A DNA stretch of 64,000 nt from Agromyces agglutinans (lineage in GTDB: Bacteria > Actinomycetota > Actinomycetes > Actinomycetales > Microbacteriaceae), in NCBI RefSeq assembly GCF_009647605.1, contig NZ_WJIF01000003.1:452928-516927 (forward strand), read 5' to 3'. Made by a program: the position numbers and the translations under genes. Of this stretch, positions 7,910 to 17,756 are shown in pieces. The stretch's first letter is position 1; each line of letters begins with the position of its first letter. The notes below the pieces were generated by a model that saw nothing but the letters and a program-made list of their open reading frames with translations, had not been told where the DNA came from and searched no databases.

Positions 7910-9804
7910 GCACGCGGCGGATGACGGTCGGGCAGGCGCTCGTGGAGTTCCTCGCCCACCAGTGGACGGTGGACGGCGACCACCGGGAGCGCACGATCCC
8001 GGGCGTGTTCGGGATCTTCGGGCACGGCAACGTCGCCGGCCTCGGCGAGGCGCTGCTGGCCGCGCACCGGCGCGATCCCGGGCTGATGCCCTACCACCAG
8101 GCGCGCAACGAGCAGGCGATGGTGCACCAGTCGGTGGGCTTCGCCCGCATGCGGCGGCGGCGGGCGACGTTCGCGAGCATCGCCTCGGTCGGGCCGGGCT
8201 CGGCGAACATGCTCACCGGCGCGGCCCTCGCGACGAGCAACCGGCTGCCGGCGCTGCTCCTGCCGAGCGACACGTTCGCGACGCGCGTGGCCGACCCCGT
8301 GCTGCAGCAGCTCGAGCACCCGCACGACACCAGCCTGCAGGTGACCGACGCCTTCCGGCCGCTGTCGCGGTACTTCGACCGGGTCGAGCGGCCCGAGCAG
8401 CTCTTCTCCATCGCACTCGCGGCGATGCGCGTGCTCACCGACCCCGCGGAGACGGGCGCCGTCACGATCGCCCTGCCCGAGGACGTGCAGGCCGAGGCGC
8501 TCGACGTGCCCGACGCGTTCCTCGCGGACCGCGACTGGCACGTCCGCCGGCCGCTGCCCGAACGCGGTCCGCTCGAGCGCGCCGTGGCCCGGATCCGCGA
8601 GGCACGGGCCCCGTTCATCGTCGCCGGCGGCGGCGTGCTCTACTCCGAGGCCGAGCGCGACCTGCTGCGCCTCGTCGAGGCGACCGGCATCCCGGTCGGC
8701 ACGACGCAGGCCGGCGGCGGCGCCCTCGCGTGGGACCACCCCGCGAACCTCGGCGGCGTCGGGGCGACGGGCACGCCCGCGGCCAACCGCCTCGCGGCCG
8801 AGGCCGATCTCGTGATCGGCATCGGCACCCGGTACAGCGACTTCACGACCGCGAGCCGCACGGCGTTCCGCAACCCCGATGTCGCGTTCGTCAACGTCAA
8901 CGTCGCGAGCTTCGACGCGTACAAGCACGGCACCCAGCTGCCCGTCATCGCCGACGCCCGCGAAGCGCTCCAGGCGCTCGCGGCGGCGCTCGACGGGTAC
9001 CGCGTGGCGCCGGAGTACGCCGAGCGCGTCGACCGCGAGCGACGCGAGTGGTTCGCTCGGGCCGACGCCGTGCTCGCGCCGAGCGGCCGGCCACTCGCGA
9101 CGCAGGCCGAGCTCATCGGCGCCGTCAACGCGGCGAGCGAGCCGACCGACGTCGTGGTGCAGGCGGCGGGGTCGATGCCCGGCGACCTGCACCGGCTGTG
9201 GCGGGTCCGCGATCCGCTCGGCTACCACGTCGAGTACGCGTTCTCGTGCATGGGCTACGAGATCGCGGGCGGCCTCGGCGTGCACCGCGCCGCGCCCGAC
9301 CGCGACGTGATCGTGCTCGTCGGCGACGGGTCGTACCTGATGCTGCACTCCGAGCTCGCCACGGCGGTCGCCGAGGACCTGAAGGTGATCGTGGTCATCG
9401 TGCAGAACGACGGGTACGCGTCGATCGGCAGCCTGTCGGAGTCCGTCGGCGCCGAGCGGTTCGGCACGAGGTACCGCCGCTACGACGCCGAGCACGGCGA
9501 CTTCGAACGCGGCGAGCGCGTACCGGTCGACCTCGCGGCGAACGCGCGCAGCTACGGCGTCGACGTGATCGAGGTGGCGACCGGGCCCGACGCCGCGGCC
9601 GAGCTGGGGCGCGCGATCGCGACCGCGAAGGCCTCGGACCGTTCGACGGTGATCCACGTCGAGGCCGACCCGAGCTCGGTCACGCCGTCGAGCGAGGGCT
9701 GGTGGGACGTCCCGGTCGCCGAGGTCTCCGACCTCGCGTCGGCGCGCGACGCCCGCCGCGAGTGGGAGCACGCCCGCGAGCAGCAGCGGCCGCTGCTCGG
9801 CTGA
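7906..9804 (+). CDS. iolD: 3D-(3,5/4)-trihydroxycyclohexane-1,2-dione hydrolase
   Basis: The 632-residue thiamine-diphosphate enzyme opens the ring of the diketone made by IolE to give 5-deoxy-glucuronate. It shows the three-domain acetolactate-synthase-like layout: an N-terminal PYR domain (GHGNVAGLGEAL and the Glu in YHQARNEQAM), a central domain, and a C-terminal PP domain with the cofactor motif starting VGDGSYLML and ending near NDGYASIG. It is the last gene of the rightward operon, and a hairpin follows within ten bases of the stop. Confidence 0.94.
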   Translation: MSTRRMTVGQALVEFLAHQWTVDGDHRERTIPGVFGIFGHGNVAGLGEALLAAHRRDPGLMPYHQARNEQAMVHQSVGFARMRRRRATFASIASVGPGSANMLTGAALATSNRLPALLLPSDTFATRVADPVLQQLEHPHDTSLQVTDAFRPLSRYFDRVERPEQLFSIALAAMRVLTDPAETGAVTIALPEDVQAEALDVPDAFLADRDWHVRRPLPERGPLERAVARIREARAPFIVAGGGVLYSEAERDLLRLVEATGIPVGTTQAGGGALAWDHPANLGGVGATGTPAANRLAAEADLVIGIGTRYSDFTTASRTAFRNPDVAFVNVNVASFDAYKHGTQLPVIADAREALQALAAALDGYRVAPEYAERVDRERREWFARADAVLAPSGRPLATQAELIGAVNAASEPTDVVVQAAGSMPGDLHRLWRVRDPLGYHVEYAFSCMGYEIAGGLGVHRAAPDRDVIVLVGDGSYLMLHSELATAVAEDLKVIVVIVQNDGYASIGSLSESVGAERFGTRYRRYDAEHGDFERGERVPVDLAANARSYGVDVIEVATGPDAAAELGRAIATAKASDRSTVIHVEADPSSVTPSSEGWWDVPVAEVSDLASARDARREWEHAREQQRPLLG

Positions 9805-9810
9805 ATCGAA

Positions 9811-9846
9811 CGGATGCCCCGGGCGCGCCGCGCGCGGAGGCATCCG
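9811..9846. terminator. Bidirectional hairpin between iolD and gntR
   Basis: The arms CGGATGCC (9811-9818) and GGCATCCG (9839-9846) are perfect 8-bp inverted repeats around a 20-base GC-rich loop. It sits between converging genes, so it can serve both. No T-run follows, as is usual at this GC content. The arms are also instances of the genome-wide GGATGCC word. Confidence 0.55.
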
Positions 9847-9851
9847 CCCGT

Positions 9852-10616
9852 TCATCGATCGACGAGGGTGACCTCGAAGGAGTAGCGGTCGGGCCGGTAG
9901 CAGTGCTGGCCGAACTCGACCGCGACCCCGGAGTTGTCGAACGCCGTGCGCGACATCGTGAGCACGGGGGCGCTGCGGGGCAGGTCGAGCAGCCCGGCCT
10001 CCTTGGTCGTCGCGGCGCGCGCGCCGATCCGCTGCTTCGCGACGCGCATCGTCACGCCGCGCGCCCGCAGCAGCTGGTAGAGCCCGTGCCGCTCGAGGTC
10101 GGCGCGGTCGAGGTCGACGAACGCCTCGGGCAGCACGTTGTCGAGGATCGCGAGCGGCACGCCGTCGGCGCTGCGCAGGCGCGAGATGTGCAGCACCGGG
10201 CTGCCGCGCTCCACGCCGAGCCCCTCGGCGACGTGCTCGTCGGCCACGACCTGCTCGATCGAGAGCACCGAGGTCTCGGGCTTCTGGCCCGAGCGTTCGA
10301 GATCCTCGAAGAGGCTCGTCAGCTCGACGTTGCGCGTCACCTTGCCGTGCACGACCTGCGTGCCGATGCCGCGGCGGCGCACCAGGAGGCCCTGGTCGAC
10401 GAGATCCTGGATGGCCCGCCGGATCGTCGGCCGCGACAGCCCGAGGCGCGCGGCGAGCGCCACCTCGTTCTCGAGCCGGGCGCCCGCCGGCAGCGTCTGG
10501 TCGCGGATCGCGCGCTCGAGGCGACTCGCGACCTGGTAGTAGAGGGGCACGGGCCCGCCTCGATCGAGGTCGAGGAACAGCTCGACCGGGAGCCGTTGCT
10601 CGGGAAGCTGGGGCAT
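9852..10616 (-). CDS. GntR family regulator with UTRA domain
   Basis: The 254-residue regulator of the HutC subfamily has an N-terminal winged helix (about residues 20-85, LYYQVASRLERAIRDQ ... LSRPTIRRAIQDL) and a C-terminal UTRA ligand domain ending in HCYRPDRYSFEVTLVDR. The start at 10616 has GGAGAGG upstream; the frame extends to 10679 but would cover the promoter and operator. It lies between the two iol operons, and a TGTYAG-type site overlaps its own promoter, suggesting autoregulation and control of both. The ligand is probably an inositol pathway intermediate (inference). Confidence 0.88.
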   Translation of the reverse strand: MPQLPEQRLPVELFLDLDRGGPVPLYYQVASRLERAIRDQTLPAGARLENEVALAARLGLSRPTIRRAIQDLVDQGLLVRRRGIGTQVVHGKVTRNVELTSLFEDLERSGQKPETSVLSIEQVVADEHVAEGLGVERGSPVLHISRLRSADGVPLAILDNVLPEAFVDLDRADLERHGLYQLLRARGVTMRVAKQRIGARAATTKEAGLLDLPRSAPVLTMSRTAFDNSGVAVEFGQHCYRPDRYSFEVTLVDR

Positions 10617-10635
10617 GGGGCCTCTCCAGGTTGTT

Positions 10636-10649
10636 CGAATGATCTGACA
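10636..10649 (-). promoter_or_regulatory. Putative GntR autoregulatory operator
   Basis: On the minus strand the site reads TGTCAGATCATTCG, matching the iolC-promoter site at 11 of 14 positions. A TACTGT that could be the -10 box overlaps its upstream edge, and the gntR start is 20 bases downstream. Confidence 0.55.
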
Positions 10650-10700
10650 GTACGCCGCGCCGAGTACCGGCGAGGCCACCCCGATCGAGGGGCATCCGGG

Positions 10701-13541
10701 TCAGTCCCGGTCGACGACCGCCGACCGCGGCGACCGCCGACGGAACGTCTCGATGCGCGCAGCGCCGATCTCGAAGGCCTCGAGATCGACGTTCCGCTCG
10801 AGCACGTCGCCGGCGAGGTCGGTGCGATCCCAGGCTCCGGATGCCACGGCCCCGAGCCGTTGCGGCCGGTCGCGGTAGTTCACGAACCGCGCCTCCCAGT
10901 CGGTGCCCTCGCCGGAAGCCGCGGCGACCTCGCGCAGGGACTCCAGCACGACGTCGCCCGGCACCTCGATCGCGGGAACGGCCGGCAGGCTCGCGCCCTC
11001 TGCGGTGCCGCCCGCACCCGCGACCCCGCCCACGACGGCGGGGCCGCCGCGGGTGCCGCGCGCGACCTCGGGCTCGACGCGCACGAGCTCGGCCCAGCGC
11101 GCCGCCCCCGACTCGGCCCATCCGGCCGACGAGGGCAGCACTGCGAACTCGGTACGGACGCGGGTGCCCAGGTACTGCGCGCCCGGCACCGGGAACTCGG
11201 CGCCCGCCGGCTCGTCGCGGAGGGGGTGGATGTTGACGCTCATCATGCCCACGGCGCGCACGAGCGTGAGGGCGATCGCGTCGGAGCCCGACACCGGGTC
11301 GCCGACGATCTCGTACTCGGAATGCTTGGTGACGATGAGGCTCGCGCGGCCGGCGTGCACGAACCGCGCGACGGGGTAGGTCGGCAGCGGGTGCTCGCCC
11401 CACCCGCCCTCGCCGGTGCGACCGCGCTCGGTGACCGCGTACTGGCCGGCAGCCGACGAGCCGGGCAGGTCGGCGACCGCGGTCGGCACGAGCACGCGCA
11501 GCCGGTGGTCGGCCGCCGGGTTCACGAAGTCGACCGCGACGCGCACGATCGGCTCGCCCTCGCGCAGCTCGAGCACCGTGTCGACGACGAGCGGCACGGT
11601 CGCGTCGCTGCGGCGGTCGCGGTCGATCGCATCGACGGCGGCCGGGATCGCGTAGGTGCGTCGCACGAGCAGTCGGCCGCGGATCGGCCCGGCCTCGAGC
11701 ACCTCGACCTCGACCGATGCCGGCGTCGTGACCGCGTCGCCGCCCGAATCGCCCGCTTCGCCCGCTTCGCCGCCTGCGAGCGGGCCGAAGTTGTAGGAGT
11801 CGCCGCGGTCGCCCTCGTCGACGAGTCGGAGCGCATCGTCGAGCACCGTGCCGTCGGCGGCCTCGATGCGAACCGAACCCGACTCGAGCACCTCGACCGC
11901 GACCTGCGCATTCGCGAGCGTGCGGTCGCCGACGACGACCGGGTCCCCGGCCGACGCGGCGGTGGCCGGATCGAGCTCGGCGACCCCGATGCCCCCGACC
12001 TCGACCCCGACGACCGCGACAGTGCGCGGATCGGCGAGGATCTCGACCCGCCAGCGGCCCGATCCGTCGGGGTCGGCCGCGATGCGGGCCTCGAGCGCCT
12101 CCACGAATGCGGCGAGGTCGAACTCGCCGACGGGCGCCTCGGCGACCCGGAAGCGGATGCCGTCGTCGGTGAAGGTCCAGTCGTTGATGAGCTGGCCGAA
12201 GAGCTCGCGACCGTGGATGCGGGCGAGCAGCTTCCGCAGCTCGACGCTCGTCATCGTCTCGTCGCCGAGCACCTCGGGCAGCGACCGCAGCAGTTGCACG
12301 CCCTCGCCCAGCCGCGCCGGGTCGGGGGCGTGGAGCCGGATTTCGACGTGGGCGCGGCGCGCGAAGCCGGTCGGGTTCGCGACGACGTGACGGTCGGGGT
12401 CCACCGAGGCCGCCAGGCGCTCCATCGTGCGGAGCACCACGCCCCGCGCCACGTTCGCGGCCGTGGCGAGCCGCGACTCGACCTCGTTCGCGGTCGCATC
12501 GACCCCGCAGCCCGTGACCGAGTCGTGCGCGGTCGACTCCACGAGCCGGTACCACGCCGTGTCGAAGAACGCGCGGTGGTCGTCGGCGCCGAACGCGGCG
12601 TCGAGGCGCTCGGCCGTCGAGAGGCGGCGCTCGGCGTCGGCCATCGCCTGCTTCAGGTTCGTGCGGATCGAGAAGACGCCCGGGAGGAGGTTGCCCCGCG
12701 CGTGCGAGCGCAGCTCGCCCGCCACCGAGGGAATCCCCGCGAGCGCGTCGTCGTCGCCCGAGGCCCACTCGGGCGCGGCGCGACGCACGTAGCCCTCGGC
12801 CGTGTCGACCGTGAGCGCGGTCTCGATGCCCGCCGCCTCCGCCGCCGCGACGACCTGCATGAGGTCGGCCGGAGGCGCGCTGTGGTCGGTGCCCAGCATG
12901 CCGAGGATGGGGTCGGCGCCGTACCAGGAGGCGATCGAGCGGCCGTACTCGGCCACGAGCGCCTCGAGCTGGCCCGGCAGGGCGAACAGGTCGAGCGCGT
13001 TGCCGTAGCCGTCGAGCAGGTACTCGGTGCGCACGACCGACCCGTCGGGCGCCGACCACGCGAACGCGTGCCGGTCGACCCGCGCGGGCACGCCCCGCCA
13101 GAGCATCGCGTCGCGGATGCCGAAGCCGCGCAGCACCTGGGGCATCTGCGCCGCGTGGCCGAACATGTCGGGCAGGTAGCCGATGCGCATCTCGGGGCCG
13201 ATGCGCCGGCTCGCGCGAAGTCCGAGCTCGAGGTTGCGCACGATCGTCTCGCCGTCGCACAGGAACTCGTCGAGCAGGATCAGGAACGGCCCGATCGCGA
13301 GTTGCCCGCGCTCGACCGCCGCGGCGACCCGCTGCCGCTGCTCGGGCCGGATCTCGAGGTAGTCGTCGACCGCGGCGGCCTGCCCGTCGAGCGTGAACCG
13401 GTACCCCGGATTCTGCTCGAGCGTGTCGAGGAGGCGGTCGACCATGTGCACGAGCCGCAGCCGGAAGACGTCGTGCGGCTCGTACCACTCGCGGTCCCAG
13501 TGGGTGTGCGGCACGATGACGAGTTCATCGGGTGACGACAT
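10701..13541 (-). CDS. GH38 alpha-mannosidase, mannosylglycerate-hydrolase-like
   Basis: This 946-residue exo-acting enzyme is probably cytosolic (no signal peptide). The zinc motif HTHWD gives His14 and Asp16, YLPDMFGH places the likely nucleophile at Asp125, and the family motif AHDSVTGC follows the three-helix region. The C-terminal half is the beta-sandwich typical of MngB-like GH38 enzymes. ATG 13541 has AAGGAG ten bases upstream; longer frames are Arg-rich. It is the last gene of the leftward ABC-transporter operon beside inositol catabolism, so the substrate may be a mannosyl-inositol, though mannosylglycerate or other alpha-mannosides remain possible. Confidence 0.85.
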   Translation of the reverse strand: MSSPDELVIVPHTHWDREWYEPHDVFRLRLVHMVDRLLDTLEQNPGYRFTLDGQAAAVDDYLEIRPEQRQRVAAAVERGQLAIGPFLILLDEFLCDGETIVRNLELGLRASRRIGPEMRIGYLPDMFGHAAQMPQVLRGFGIRDAMLWRGVPARVDRHAFAWSAPDGSVVRTEYLLDGYGNALDLFALPGQLEALVAEYGRSIASWYGADPILGMLGTDHSAPPADLMQVVAAAEAAGIETALTVDTAEGYVRRAAPEWASGDDDALAGIPSVAGELRSHARGNLLPGVFSIRTNLKQAMADAERRLSTAERLDAAFGADDHRAFFDTAWYRLVESTAHDSVTGCGVDATANEVESRLATAANVARGVVLRTMERLAASVDPDRHVVANPTGFARRAHVEIRLHAPDPARLGEGVQLLRSLPEVLGDETMTSVELRKLLARIHGRELFGQLINDWTFTDDGIRFRVAEAPVGEFDLAAFVEALEARIAADPDGSGRWRVEILADPRTVAVVGVEVGGIGVAELDPATAASAGDPVVVGDRTLANAQVAVEVLESGSVRIEAADGTVLDDALRLVDEGDRGDSYNFGPLAGGEAGEAGDSGGDAVTTPASVEVEVLEAGPIRGRLLVRRTYAIPAAVDAIDRDRRSDATVPLVVDTVLELREGEPIVRVAVDFVNPAADHRLRVLVPTAVADLPGSSAAGQYAVTERGRTGEGGWGEHPLPTYPVARFVHAGRASLIVTKHSEYEIVGDPVSGSDAIALTLVRAVGMMSVNIHPLRDEPAGAEFPVPGAQYLGTRVRTEFAVLPSSAGWAESGAARWAELVRVEPEVARGTRGGPAVVGGVAGAGGTAEGASLPAVPAIEVPGDVVLESLREVAAASGEGTDWEARFVNYRDRPQRLGAVASGAWDRTDLAGDVLERNVDLEAFEIGAARIETFRRRSPRSAVVDRD

Positions 13542-13618
13542 GGGTGCGGGACTCCTTCGGTCGGACTGGTGGTGGGTCGGCACTGCTGCCGGGACGGTGG
13601 ACGACCCGGCGGTCGGGT

Positions 13619-14875
13619 TCAGGCGCACAGCGCCAGGATTCGGCGGTCGGCGAGCACGAGGTGGAACGGGCCGTCGGCGCGGTCCGCCGCGAACGCCTCG
13701 TGGCCGGAGCGGACCGATCGGCGCCGGCCGGCGCCGTCGACGAGCACGAGCCCCTCCGCGTCGACCGCGAGCACCTCGTCGCCCAGGCGCACGAGCGCCG
13801 GCGCCCGCATGAGTTCGGGCACGAGCACCGAGCCCTCGAGGCGCGCGCTGCCGGTGACGGCCGTGCGCCCGGCGCGCACGCCCTCGAGGATCGCCTCGGC
13901 CGAGGCATCCTCCGCCGCGACCCACGTCGTCGGCGTGCCCGGGCGCTGCGGCTCCTCGGGCAGGTGCACGTCGCTGCCGCCGAGCAGGGTCGCGCCCTCG
14001 GGCCAGGTGCGGAACCACGCGAACGGCGCGGTCGAGATGAGCTCGCGGTACCACGTCGAGTGCCACAGCTCCACGGCGGCGGGCCGGCGCTCGAGCCGGT
14101 GCACCCACGAGCAGTCGCCCGAGATCGGGTGGTTGATGCTGAGCACGCCGCCCCGGCGCTCGACCTCGTCGACCCAGTCCTGCGCCGGCCCGCGGAAGTC
14201 GATCCAGCCGATGTCGCCGAACGCGTTCGCGTGCCCGAGGTGGGTCGTCACCTCCTGCCCGGGCAGCAACGTGATGCCGTGCCGGGAGCCCTCGGCCGCC
14301 AGGTGGGCGTGGTGGCTCACCGTGTTGTGGTCGGTGACGGCCATGAAGTCCAGGCCGGATGCCACGCCCAGCGCCGCGAGCCCGCCGATCGGCAGGCGCC
14401 CATCGGAGTGGATGGTGTGCCCGTGGAAGTCGCCCGCGAACCAGGTCAGCCCCGGCTCGGCGGGCAGGCCGCGATCGCTCCCCCGCACCGTGCGGCTCGC
14501 GGGCGGAGCGTCCGGCACCGGCGGCACCGGGCGACTCGCCGGCATCGTGATCTCCACCTCGACGTCGACGCCCTGCGCCGGCACGCGGTGCAGTCCGAGC
14601 ACGACGTTCCACTCCCCCGCCTCGGGTGCGCCGGGGAGATAGCCGGGGGTCGCGGCATCCGCGTGGATCAGGTACTCGGTGCGGGCGCCGCCCGACCAGC
14701 CGCGCCAGCCGGCGGCGCCCTCGCAGCCGAGGTCGATGCCCGCCTCGGCCGGATCGAAGCGGATGACGACCTCGAGCGAGTCGGTGCCGGCGGGCACCTC
14801 GAAGGGCACCGGCAGGTAGCGCCGCTCGTTCTGCAGGTCGACCGTCACGTGCACGCGGCGCCGGATGAGCGCCAC
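13619..14875 (-). CDS. CehA/McbA family PHP-domain metallohydrolase
   Basis: The 418-residue protein has an N-terminal beta-rich region (about 1-150), then a PHP domain beginning DFHGHTIHSDG, with VTDHN, SINHP and GGSDVH supplying the usual metal-binding His/Asp residues. PHP enzymes of this group cut phosphate esters or carbamates. GTG 14875 lies three bases after the ATPase stop, so the genes are tightly linked. Next to an importer and an alpha-mannosidase, it may remove phosphate from, or open, an imported phospho-sugar. That is inference; the true substrate is unknown. Confidence 0.8.
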   Translation of the reverse strand: MALIRRRVHVTVDLQNERRYLPVPFEVPAGTDSLEVVIRFDPAEAGIDLGCEGAAGWRGWSGGARTEYLIHADAATPGYLPGAPEAGEWNVVLGLHRVPAQGVDVEVEITMPASRPVPPVPDAPPASRTVRGSDRGLPAEPGLTWFAGDFHGHTIHSDGRLPIGGLAALGVASGLDFMAVTDHNTVSHHAHLAAEGSRHGITLLPGQEVTTHLGHANAFGDIGWIDFRGPAQDWVDEVERRGGVLSINHPISGDCSWVHRLERRPAAVELWHSTWYRELISTAPFAWFRTWPEGATLLGGSDVHLPEEPQRPGTPTTWVAAEDASAEAILEGVRAGRTAVTGSARLEGSVLVPELMRAPALVRLGDEVLAVDAEGLVLVDGAGRRRSVRSGHEAFAADRADGPFHLVLADRRILALCA

Positions 14876-14878
14876 CGG

Positions 14879-15952
14879 TCAGCCGATCCGTTCGGTCGTC
14901 TCGGCGTCGAAGAGCAGGGTCTTCGACAGCTGCGGGACGATCCAGCCGCGGTCGCCGGGGGCCGGCTCCTGGTCCTCCGGCACGGCGACCTGCAGCTTGC
15001 GATCGCCGGCGTTGACGACGATGAGCACGCTCGCGCCGAGGTTCTCGACGACGCTCACCTCGGCCGGGATCGCGCCCGCCTCCTCGGCGGTGACCCAGCG
15101 CACGTACTCGGGGCGGATGCCCCAGACCACGTCCTGCCCCTCGCGCACGAGCTGCTCCGTGCCGGGCGGCAGCGACACCGTCGCGTCGCCGACGGCGAGC
15201 CGCGACTCACGCACCTGCGCGGGCAGCAGGTTCATCGGGTTCGAGCCGATGAACCCCGCGACGAACGTGTTGTTCGGGCGTTGGAACACCTCGCGCGGCG
15301 TGCCGATCTGCTGGAGCTTGCCCGCCCGCATGACCGCGATCCGGTCGGCGAGCGCGAGCGCCTCGGCCTGGTCGTGCGTCACGAACACGGTCGTGACGCC
15401 GAGATCGCGCTGGAGTTCCTTCAGGAACGTGCGCGCCTCGAGGCGGAGCCGCGCGTCGAGGTTCGACAGCGGCTCGTCGAGCAGGAGCACATCGGGGCGG
15501 GTCGCGACGGCGCGCGCGAGGGCGACGCGCTGCTGCTGCCCGCCCGAGAGCTGGCCGGGGCGACGCTCGATCAGGCCCTGCAGCGAGAGCCCGTCGGCGA
15601 CCTTCGCCGCCGTGCCGCGGCGCTCGTCGCGCTTCACGCGCTTGATGCGCAGCGGGTACGCGATGTTGTCGCCCACGTCCATGTGCGGGAACAGCGCGTA
15701 GTCCTGGAAGACCATCGCGACGCCCCTGACGCCGGGCTCGGCGTTCGTCACGTCGCGGTCGCCGATGACGAGCGAGCCCGACGTGATCGCCTCGAGGCCG
15801 GCGATGGAGCGCAGCAGGGTGGTCTTGCCGCAGCCCGACGGGCCGAGGAGCGCGAAGAACTCGCCGTCGCGGATCTCGACGTCGACCTCGTCGACGCCGC
15901 GGACCCCGCCGGGGTACTCCTTCACGAGCTGGGTGGCGGTGATGCCTGCCAT
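14879..15952 (-). CDS. ABC transporter ATPase, MsmK/UgpC-like
   Basis: The 357-residue ATPase of a carbohydrate (CUT1) importer has Walker A GPSGCGKTT, signature LSGGQQQRVALARA and Walker B LLLDEPLSNLD, followed by a TOBE/OB C-terminal regulatory domain (about 240-357). Its ATG overlaps the upstream permease stop by one base (TGATG). The mannan operon at 37-40 kb has no ATPase gene, so this or a similar ATPase elsewhere could serve both. Confidence 0.92.
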   Translation of the reverse strand: MAGITATQLVKEYPGGVRGVDEVDVEIRDGEFFALLGPSGCGKTTLLRSIAGLEAITSGSLVIGDRDVTNAEPGVRGVAMVFQDYALFPHMDVGDNIAYPLRIKRVKRDERRGTAAKVADGLSLQGLIERRPGQLSGGQQQRVALARAVATRPDVLLLDEPLSNLDARLRLEARTFLKELQRDLGVTTVFVTHDQAEALALADRIAVMRAGKLQQIGTPREVFQRPNNTFVAGFIGSNPMNLLPAQVRESRLAVGDATVSLPPGTEQLVREGQDVVWGIRPEYVRWVTAEEAGAIPAEVSVVENLGASVLIVVNAGDRKLQVAVPEDQEPAPGDRGWIVPQLSKTLLFDAETTERIG

Positions 15953-16824
15953 CAGGACTTGATACCTCCATGGAAGCGGAACCCGTAGCGACGGTTCACG
16001 ACGAAGTAGATGATGAGCACCGGCGCGGAGAACAGCAGTGCGAAGGTGGAGATGAGCCGGAGGTCGGCCTGGCCGCTCTCCGTGTAGAACGTGTACATGA
16101 GCACCGCCGCCGGCTGGAGGTCGGGGCTGCGCAGCAGGATGAACGGGACCAGGAAGTTGCCCCACACCTGCACGATCGTCCAGATCGAGATGAACGCGAG
16201 ACCCGGCCGGGCGATCGGCGCGACCACGTCGCGGAGGATCCGGAACGGACCGGCGCCGTACAGCCGGGCCGACTCCTCGTAGGACTTCGGGATGGAGTCC
16301 ATGAAGTCCTTGAGGATGAAGATCACCGTCGGCAGGATGCCGCCCGCGAGCACCAGCAGCACGCCCACGTAGTTGTTGATGAGACCGAGCTGGGTGATGA
16401 TCTGGAACGTCGGCACCATTGCCGCGGTGCCCGTCACGATCGACGAGAGCAGCAGCAGCGCGTACAGGATGCCGTCGCGCCCGGGGATGCGGATGCGGCT
16501 CATCGCGTAGGCCGCCAGCGCGCCGAGCCCGACGACGATGACCATCGTCCCGACGCCGAGGATCAGCGAGTTGCCGATCGAGCGCAGGGCGTACGGGTTC
16601 TCGGCGAGGCGGGCGAAGTTGTCGAGCGTCCAGTCGGGCCACTCGAGCGACAGCGTCGGCGTCGCGTCGAAGGGCGCCAGCACGAGCCACACCATGGGCA
16701 GCGCGAACAGCACGCCCACGAGCGTCATGAGCACGGCGAACAGCACGCGCGCGACGTACTGGCGCACGGTGCGATTGCGGGCGACGGATGTCACGGGCCC
16801 GGTCTTGGCCGGCGTCGCGGTCAT
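15952..16824 (-). CDS. Sugar ABC transporter permease, MalG type
   Basis: The 290-residue membrane protein has six predicted helices. The EAA loop KSYEESARLYGAGPFRILRD, which contacts the ATPase, lies at about residues 188-207. It pairs with the preceding MalF-type permease and overlaps it as ATGA, so the subunits are probably made in equal amounts. It belongs to the inositol-linked importer; the family does not reveal the substrate. Confidence 0.9.
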   Translation of the reverse strand: MTATPAKTGPVTSVARNRTVRQYVARVLFAVLMTLVGVLFALPMVWLVLAPFDATPTLSLEWPDWTLDNFARLAENPYALRSIGNSLILGVGTMVIVVGLGALAAYAMSRIRIPGRDGILYALLLLSSIVTGTAAMVPTFQIITQLGLINNYVGVLLVLAGGILPTVIFILKDFMDSIPKSYEESARLYGAGPFRILRDVVAPIARPGLAFISIWTIVQVWGNFLVPFILLRSPDLQPAAVLMYTFYTESGQADLRLISTFALLFSAPVLIIYFVVNRRYGFRFHGGIKS

Positions 16825-17756
16825 CGCTTCCTCCTTCCCTGCGCCACGCGCACGTAGCCGAGCGCGATGACGAGGTTGATCAGCAGCATGATGAGCGAGA
16901 TCGCCGCGCCGAGGCCGAGCTGGCCGCCGGGGATCGCCGTCTCGTAGATGTACACCGAGAGGATCTCCGTCTTCCCGTTCGGGCCGCCCGCGGTCACGAG
17001 GTACGGCGTGAACGTGTTGAAGGTCCACAGGGTGATCAGCAGGGTGTTGGTCAGGATGTGCCCCTTGATGTTGGGCACGATCACGTCGCGCAGCTGCTGC
17101 CACCCCGACGCGCCCACCATCTTGGCGCTCTCGATCTGCGAGGGCGGCACGGCGCTCAGCGCCGACGAGAAGAGCTGCATCGAGAAGGCGGTCCCGACCC
17201 AGATGTTGAAGAGGATGATCGCCTCCATCGGGTGGTCGATCAGCCACGCGGCACCCTCGGTGCCGAGCAGGGCGTTGACGGTGCCGGTGCGCCGGTCGAG
17301 CAGCGCGAGCCAGAGGAACGACGCGACGGAAGCCGGGATGACCCAGGCCGCGAGCACGAGCCCCTCGATCAGCGCCTTCACCCAGCCGGTGATGTTGCGG
17401 ACGCTCCACGCGAGCCCGAAGCCGATCAGGGTCTGTCCGACGATGCCGGAGGCGACCACGAAGATGAGCGTCAGCCACAGCGAGTTCCAGAACGCCGGGT
17501 CGGTGAGCGCCTCGGTGTAGTTCTCGAGGCCGACGAACTCCGGCGACGCGGCCTGCAGGCCGGTCAGCCGGTAGTCGGTCATGCCGAGCCAGACGGTCCA
17601 GACCGCCGGGAAGAGCAGGAAGATCCCGATGATGATGAGGGCGGGGGCGACGAAGAGTCCGGCCCGGGCCTTGCCCAGGCCGGCCACGTCGTCGGCCCGC
17701 CGTCGGCGGGGCGCGGTCACGCGCCCCGCCGGCGGTGTGACGGTACTGCTGGTCAT
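16821..17756 (-). CDS. Sugar ABC transporter permease, MalF type
   Basis: The 311-residue permease has a charged N-terminus and six predicted helices. The EAA-like loop IESAKMVGASGWQQLRDV lies at about residues 205-222. Start ATG 17756 overlaps the binding-protein stop by one base (TGATG). With the MalG-type partner it forms the channel of a CUT1 importer. Confidence 0.9.
   Translation of the reverse strand: MTSSTVTPPAGRVTAPRRRRADDVAGLGKARAGLFVAPALIIIGIFLLFPAVWTVWLGMTDYRLTGLQAASPEFVGLENYTEALTDPAFWNSLWLTLIFVVASGIVGQTLIGFGLAWSVRNITGWVKALIEGLVLAAWVIPASVASFLWLALLDRRTGTVNALLGTEGAAWLIDHPMEAIILFNIWVGTAFSMQLFSSALSAVPPSQIESAKMVGASGWQQLRDVIVPNIKGHILTNTLLITLWTFNTFTPYLVTAGGPNGKTEILSVYIYETAIPGGQLGLGAAISLIMLLINLVIALGYVRVAQGRRKR

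Noticed and set aside
9811..9846. Treating the GGATGCC hairpin as a mobile repeat
   Set aside because: The arms are just two instances of a heptamer found all over the window; position between convergent genes fits a terminator.
11740..11790. Short Gly-Glu-Ala repeat in the GH38 gene as a functional repeat
   Set aside because: Only a few GEAG-type units in a surface loop; simple GC-rich slippage is sufficient explanation.
7744..13488. Very long minus-strand open frame (about 1900 codons) and a similar one on the plus strand across 7884-13535
   Set aside because: Arg/Ala/Pro/Gly-rich translations that run through several well-recognised genes (iolD, gntR, GH38) in other frames; typical of antisense or off-frame reading in very GC-rich DNA.
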